From: Damh-18 sp964390945 | GTDB taxonomy: Bacteria > Patescibacteriota > Minisyncoccia > Phycocordibacterales > UBA918 | NCBI GenBank assembly: GCA_964390945.1 | Contig: CAYMIV010000021.1 | Coordinates: 1 to 13,758, forward strand | Length of the DNA stretch: 13,758 nucleotides | Direction of reading: 5' to 3' | Shown here: one piece after another, positions 13,408-13,758 of the stretch | Position numbering within the stretch: position 1 is the first letter of the stretch | How the letters are laid out: each line of letters starts with the position of its first letter | Position numbers and translations under genes: made by a program | Notes under the pieces: generated by a model | What the model saw: the letters and a program-made list of their open reading frames with translations, nothing else | Databases searched by the model: none | Told to the model about the DNA's origin: nothing

Positions 13408-13758
13408 ATGACATTCACACTTGAGGTCACGAAGCGAGAAGAGCGGGGCAAGGCCACGAACAAATTACGAAAGATTGGAAAAATCCCCGCCATTGTGTAT
13501 GGTCCCAAGGAAGCCGCAACAGCGGTAGCTCTTGACCGCTCCACATTTGAACGTCTTTTCAAGGAGGCGGGAGAGTCGAGTATCATTTCGCTCACAGGAC
13601 TTGATGGAAAGAAAGACGTGCTCGTGCAGGATGTCGCTTTTGACCCATTGAGGGGTGATGTTACCCACGTTGATTTTTATGCTATTGAACAGGGTAAGGA
13701 ACTCACGCTTGATGTCCCACTCACCTTCGTTGGAGAGGCGCCTGCGCTCAAACTCGGC
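13408..13758 (+). CDS. rplY: Large-subunit ribosomal protein L25 (CTC/TL5 family), 3'-truncated by the window edge
   Basis: 117 residues are visible and the frame is still open at the edge. L25 binds 5S rRNA in the large ribosomal subunit. The N-terminal domain shows the family pattern: RGKATNKLRKIGKIPAIVYG (14-33), then VLVQDVAFDPLRGDVTHVDF at about 71-90, the 5S-binding signature region. The continuation ELTLDVPLTFVGEAPALKLG marks entry into the C-terminal CTC/TL5 beta domain, so this is the long form and not the short E. coli-type L25. There is no Shine-Dalgarno before the ATG. It is preceded by a 140-base leader. Confidence 0.95.
   Translation, partial: MTFTLEVTKREERGKATNKLRKIGKIPAIVYGPKEAATAVALDRSTFERLFKEAGESSIISLTGLDGKKDVLVQDVAFDPLRGDVTHVDFYAIEQGKELTLDVPLTFVGEAPALKLG

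Noticed and set aside
1..13758. tRNA, rRNA, phage or defence genes
   Set aside because: I looked on both strands and saw no tRNA-like cloverleaf, rRNA stretch, integrase, transposase or restriction/toxin motif.

Overview
The window looks like a chromosomal piece of a Candidate Phyla Radiation (Patescibacteria, probably Parcubacteria-type) bacterium of moderate GC. The reasons are: compact gene packing with gaps of a few bases; almost no Shine-Dalgarno sequences; a transketolase split into two subunits beside rpiB, an unusual rpe homologue and a class I GAPDH; and a cluster of Thr/Ser/Gly-rich exported proteins of the sort common in these genomes. TGA is used as an ordinary stop, so the UGA-Gly code of Gracilibacteria/SR1 does not apply. 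The placement is inference from gene style, not from a marker gene.

Layout. Bases 1-2675 hold the 3' part of a very large surface protein: Gly-rich beta-helix-like repeats, a 73-residue tandem repeat, a calcium-loop-like motif and Gly-rich linkers. Bases 2837-6980 are a tight four-gene surface operon. It holds two paralogous small secreted beta-sandwich proteins, between them a membrane-anchored two-domain protein resembling the WxL-interacting (DUF916/DUF3324) type, and last a fibronectin type III protein with a C-terminal membrane anchor. Bases 7025-9173 are gap-rpiB-rpe. A GC hairpin separates these from 9262-11142, which encodes the N- and C-terminal transketolase subunits and ends in a strong bidirectional terminator. 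A PfkB-family kinase lies on the minus strand (11202-12206). It is transcribed divergently from a D-2-hydroxyacid dehydrogenase (12293-13267). The 5' part of ribosomal protein L25 (13408 to the edge) closes the window.

How the genes work together. The metabolic half is a non-oxidative pentose phosphate plus lower glycolysis module. RpiB, Rpe and transketolase interconvert pentose, hexose and triose phosphates, GAPDH takes glyceraldehyde 3-phosphate onward, and the D-2-hydroxyacid dehydrogenase could reoxidise NADH. The PfkB kinase could feed in a phosphorylated sugar or nucleoside. The surface half looks like a cell-envelope display system. Its gene order and motifs recall the Firmicutes WxL/WxLIP clusters, although the tryptophan motif is replaced. 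This is the most interesting candidate for an undescribed system in the window.
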